64,000 bases of DNA from Halobacteriovoraceae bacterium (lineage in GTDB: Bacteria; Bdellovibrionota; Bacteriovoracia; Bacteriovoracales; Bacteriovoracaceae), in the NCBI GenBank assembly GCA_020635115.1, contig JACKAK010000001.1, forward strand, positions 62,001 through 126,000, written 5' to 3'. This document shows, one piece after another, positions 61,853 to 64,000 of this stretch. The notes under the pieces are model-generated. The model worked only from the letters and a program-made list of their open reading frames with translations, was not told where the DNA came from and did no database searches. A program made the translations under genes and the position numbers. The first letter of the stretch is position 1. Every line of letters begins with the position of its first letter.

Positions 61853-62931
61853 TCCATGTCCTCGATTTTAAAACCGGCCAATTTATCGGCCAGAGTATAA
61901 GTGAGATCACTATTATTTGACTTTTTTTTGTCTTTTTCAAGAGTAGAATTATCTTTTTGTGTTGGAGACACTTTTTGCGTATACAGAGGGAGTTCAGATT
62001 TAAAAACTGTTCTATCTAAATGTTTTATGAAATTTGACCATGGGCCTTGAAGATTATCAGTCCTTTTGACTTGTTCCATAGAATTCATTTTTGAATCCAT
62101 AAGATCTATAAGATGTACCAAAAAGGCCTCTGAAGTTTGTGGCAGCTTAGGGGAGCCATACTCGTACTCACCATGATGAGATAATAGAATATGTTTTAAA
62201 TGCATTTTTGTATCAGAGGGAAAGCCTTCTATTTGCGAAGTGTATTTTTCAATAAGTTCAACACCATTTGATAGATGTCCAACTAAACGTCCATGATCAG
62301 TATAATCACATAATGGCCCCGCAGTAAGTTCAAATATTTTACACAAATCATGCATGATTGCACCAGCAACCACAAAATTCTTGTTCACTTGATAATGCGC
62401 AGAAAGCCAAATGGCCAACTGAGTACATGATAGAATATGTTCAAGTAATCCCCCTTCATAGGCATGGTGGACACTCTTTCCGGCCTGCCACTTAAGTAAA
62501 CGTTCAAATATTTTAGGATCATTTAAAACTTTTTGCAAAAGCTCCTTAATATAAACATCATTCAATTCATTAATAATTGAATGTAACTCATCAAACATCT
62601 TGGTTGAATTTTTTTGAGATTTTGCAATAAAATCATCTTCATTAATATCTGATGGATCTACTGAATAAATTTCTTTCACAACGAGTTGGTTTCGACCTTG
62701 ATATGTGTTAATTTTTCCTGTCACTCTTGCGTAATCTCCGCGATTTATTTTTTCGGCCGTTTTTTCTGCCGTGTTCCATTTTCTCGACTCTAAATCCCCT
62801 GTTCTATCTGTCAAAATGATATTCAAATAAGACCTTCCATCCCTTCCTTGCATCACTGACAAATATTTTATAAGAAAAAGCTCATTCACATCAGCTTTTG
62901 ACTGCAAATCTTCCACAAAAACTTTCTTCAT
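61849..62931 (-). CDS. YhaM-type 3'-5' exoribonuclease (OB-fold plus HD domain)
   Basis: The 360-residue protein has an N-terminal OB-fold (SYLNIILTDRTGDLESRKWN, ARVTGKINTYQGRNQLVVKE) and a C-terminal HD domain: HHAYEGGLLEHILSC, GAIMHDLCKIFEL and LKHILLSHHGEYEYGSPKLP. This is the arrangement of YhaM/CBF1, a metal-dependent 3'-5' nuclease for RNA and single-stranded DNA. It is cytoplasmic. The stop overlaps the start of the barrel gene (ATGA), which is an odd functional pairing. Confidence 0.88.
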   Translation of the reverse strand: MKKVFVEDLQSKADVNELFLIKYLSVMQGRDGRSYLNIILTDRTGDLESRKWNTAEKTAEKINRGDYARVTGKINTYQGRNQLVVKEIYSVDPSDINEDDFIAKSQKNSTKMFDELHSIINELNDVYIKELLQKVLNDPKIFERLLKWQAGKSVHHAYEGGLLEHILSCTQLAIWLSAHYQVNKNFVVAGAIMHDLCKIFELTAGPLCDYTDHGRLVGHLSNGVELIEKYTSQIEGFPSDTKMHLKHILLSHHGEYEYGSPKLPQTSEAFLVHLIDLMDSKMNSMEQVKRTDNLQGPWSNFIKHLDRTVFKSELPLYTQKVSPTQKDNSTLEKDKKKSNNSDLTYTLADKLAGFKIEDME

Positions 62932-63070
62932 TAATCCCAGACCTTCTTTTGATTTAAATTGCCGCTATACTGCCCCACATGATGACAAAATGTCTACACA
63001 GACGTCACTAAGTGTGGCATATTCTGATGCAATAAATTTGCATCCATAAACATAATTCGCGGAGTCACAA

Positions 63071-64000
63071 ATGAGCAAAACTCGTATTGCTATTAACGGC
63101 ATGGGTAGAATCGGAAGAACACTATTAAGAGAAATCTATAATACAAATAACCAAAATTTACAAATTGTTGCCGTCAATAATCCTGGTGATATTAAACAAT
63201 ATCTTAACTTAATCAAATATGACTCAATTCATGGTAAGTTTTTAACTGATATTTCATTAGATGGAGATATCTTAAAAGTTGGCAATGACTCCATCAAGTT
63301 TTTTTCAGAAAAAGATCCTTCAGAAATTGATTGGAGTTCTCAGAATGTTGAAATTGTCATCGATGCTACTGGTAAATTTAAAGATAAAGAAAGTTTAGGT
63401 AGACATATCAGAGGGACTGTAAAAAAAGTCATCATGTGTGCTCCTGGAAAAGATCTTGATGGAACTTTTGTAATGAAAATAAATCATGAAACTTATGATC
63501 CAAAAAATCATCATGTCATCTCAAATGCAAGTTGCACAACAAATTGCCTCGCACCTGTAGCAAAAGTCCTCCATAAAGAGTTTGGAATTAAAAATGGTCT
63601 AATGACCACAATTCATTCATACACATCTGACCAACAACTTTTAGATGGTTCACATAAGGATCCTAGAAGGGCCAGAGCTGCTGCACTTTCAATGGTTCCA
63701 ACCACAACAGGAGCAGCAAAGGCCGTAGGGCTTGTCATCCCTGAGCTAAAGGGAAAACTTGATGGCCATGCCATCCGAGTTCCAACTCCAAATGTTTCTC
63801 TTGTCGATCTAACTGTCACCCTTGAAAAAGATGTCACCATTAGTGAAGTAAACGCAGCTCTAAAAACGGCCAGTCATTCATATCTAGAAGGAGTTCTCCT
63901 TTACACTGAAGAAAAGTTAGTTAGTATCGATTTCATTGGGATGCGAGAATCTTCTTGTGTGGATGGAGATCTTACTAATGTTGTAGATAAAAGAAATTTA
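63071..64000 (+). CDS. gap: Glyceraldehyde-3-phosphate dehydrogenase, type I (partial)
   Basis: The first 310 codons are present and run off the window. The NAD motif is INGMGRIGR at residue 8, and the catalytic cysteine is in SNASCTTNCLAP near residue 154. HSYTSDQQLLDGSHKDPRRA and GMRESSCVDG follow, as in phosphorylating GAPDH. The stretch VNNPGDIKQYLNLIKYDSIH differs a little from the usual NDP/LEYM form. The enzyme makes 1,3-bisphosphoglycerate in glycolysis. The last 20-25 codons are missing. It is divergent from the nuclease gene. Confidence 0.95.
   Translation, partial: MSKTRIAINGMGRIGRTLLREIYNTNNQNLQIVAVNNPGDIKQYLNLIKYDSIHGKFLTDISLDGDILKVGNDSIKFFSEKDPSEIDWSSQNVEIVIDATGKFKDKESLGRHIRGTVKKVIMCAPGKDLDGTFVMKINHETYDPKNHHVISNASCTTNCLAPVAKVLHKEFGIKNGLMTTIHSYTSDQQLLDGSHKDPRRARAAALSMVPTTTGAAKAVGLVIPELKGKLDGHAIRVPTPNVSLVDLTVTLEKDVTISEVNAALKTASHSYLEGVLLYTEEKLVSIDFIGMRESSCVDGDLTNVVDKRNL

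Overview
The window is AT-rich Gram-negative DNA. Outer-membrane barrels, lipoproteins, signal peptides, a TolC/RND pump and a VKOR-DsbA protein show a two-membrane cell. Gene content and style (MinD-like ATPase beside a J-domain/HTH protein, many secreted proteins of unknown family, frequent TTG and GTG starts) suggest a bacterium of the Bdellovibrionota, Bacteriovorax-like side. That placement is inference. No rRNA or tRNA gene and no CRISPR array was seen.

Layout. 1-5.4 kb is accessory: a truncated DUF6973 protein with a coupled membrane protein, IS3 debris, a LysM protein translationally coupled to a membrane partner, an FGE-domain relic, a toxin-antitoxin (TA) pair with a broken toxin, a secreted GNAT and a frameshifted DUF6795 gene. 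5.9-10.3 kb carries a TolC channel and an RND pump. 10.3-18.7 kb holds a TSUP permease, an M32 carboxypeptidase, two large unknown secreted proteins, a lipoprotein, an O-methyltransferase and a LysM/barrel protein. 18.8-41.6 kb is a mosaic island: an HTH regulator with a periplasmic tail, IS3 relics, two TA modules set in the same repeated flanks, an IS91-type element with a frameshifted integrase, a 1255-residue secreted PcfJ-like repeat protein, a second LysM/membrane pair, a five-gene operon of degenerate dynamin-like proteins ending in a toxin/immunity pair, and an intact IS5-type element. 41.9-64 kb is mostly housekeeping: manA, a LON-domain protein, leuS, a fatty acid hydroxylase, a MinD/J-domain/RluD/laccase-domain/VKOR/TatD run, a BI-1 protein, a histidine kinase, a hemerythrin, a YhaM-type nuclease and a GAPDH that runs off the end.

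How it fits together. The accessory parts look like an antagonism and mobile-element zone. Candidate new systems are (i) the 32.5-40.5 kb operon: two exported pseudo-GTPases resembling dynamins, a membrane protein with a repeat tail, and a secreted protein with a polymorphic-toxin-like C-terminus followed by a small cytoplasmic immunity-like protein; (ii) the duplicated LysM/glycine-rich-tail protein with its TTGA-coupled membrane partner. Core and accessory DNA also differ clearly in GGCC density. Three genes carry one-base frameshifts in homopolymers, which may be sequence errors or real slippage.
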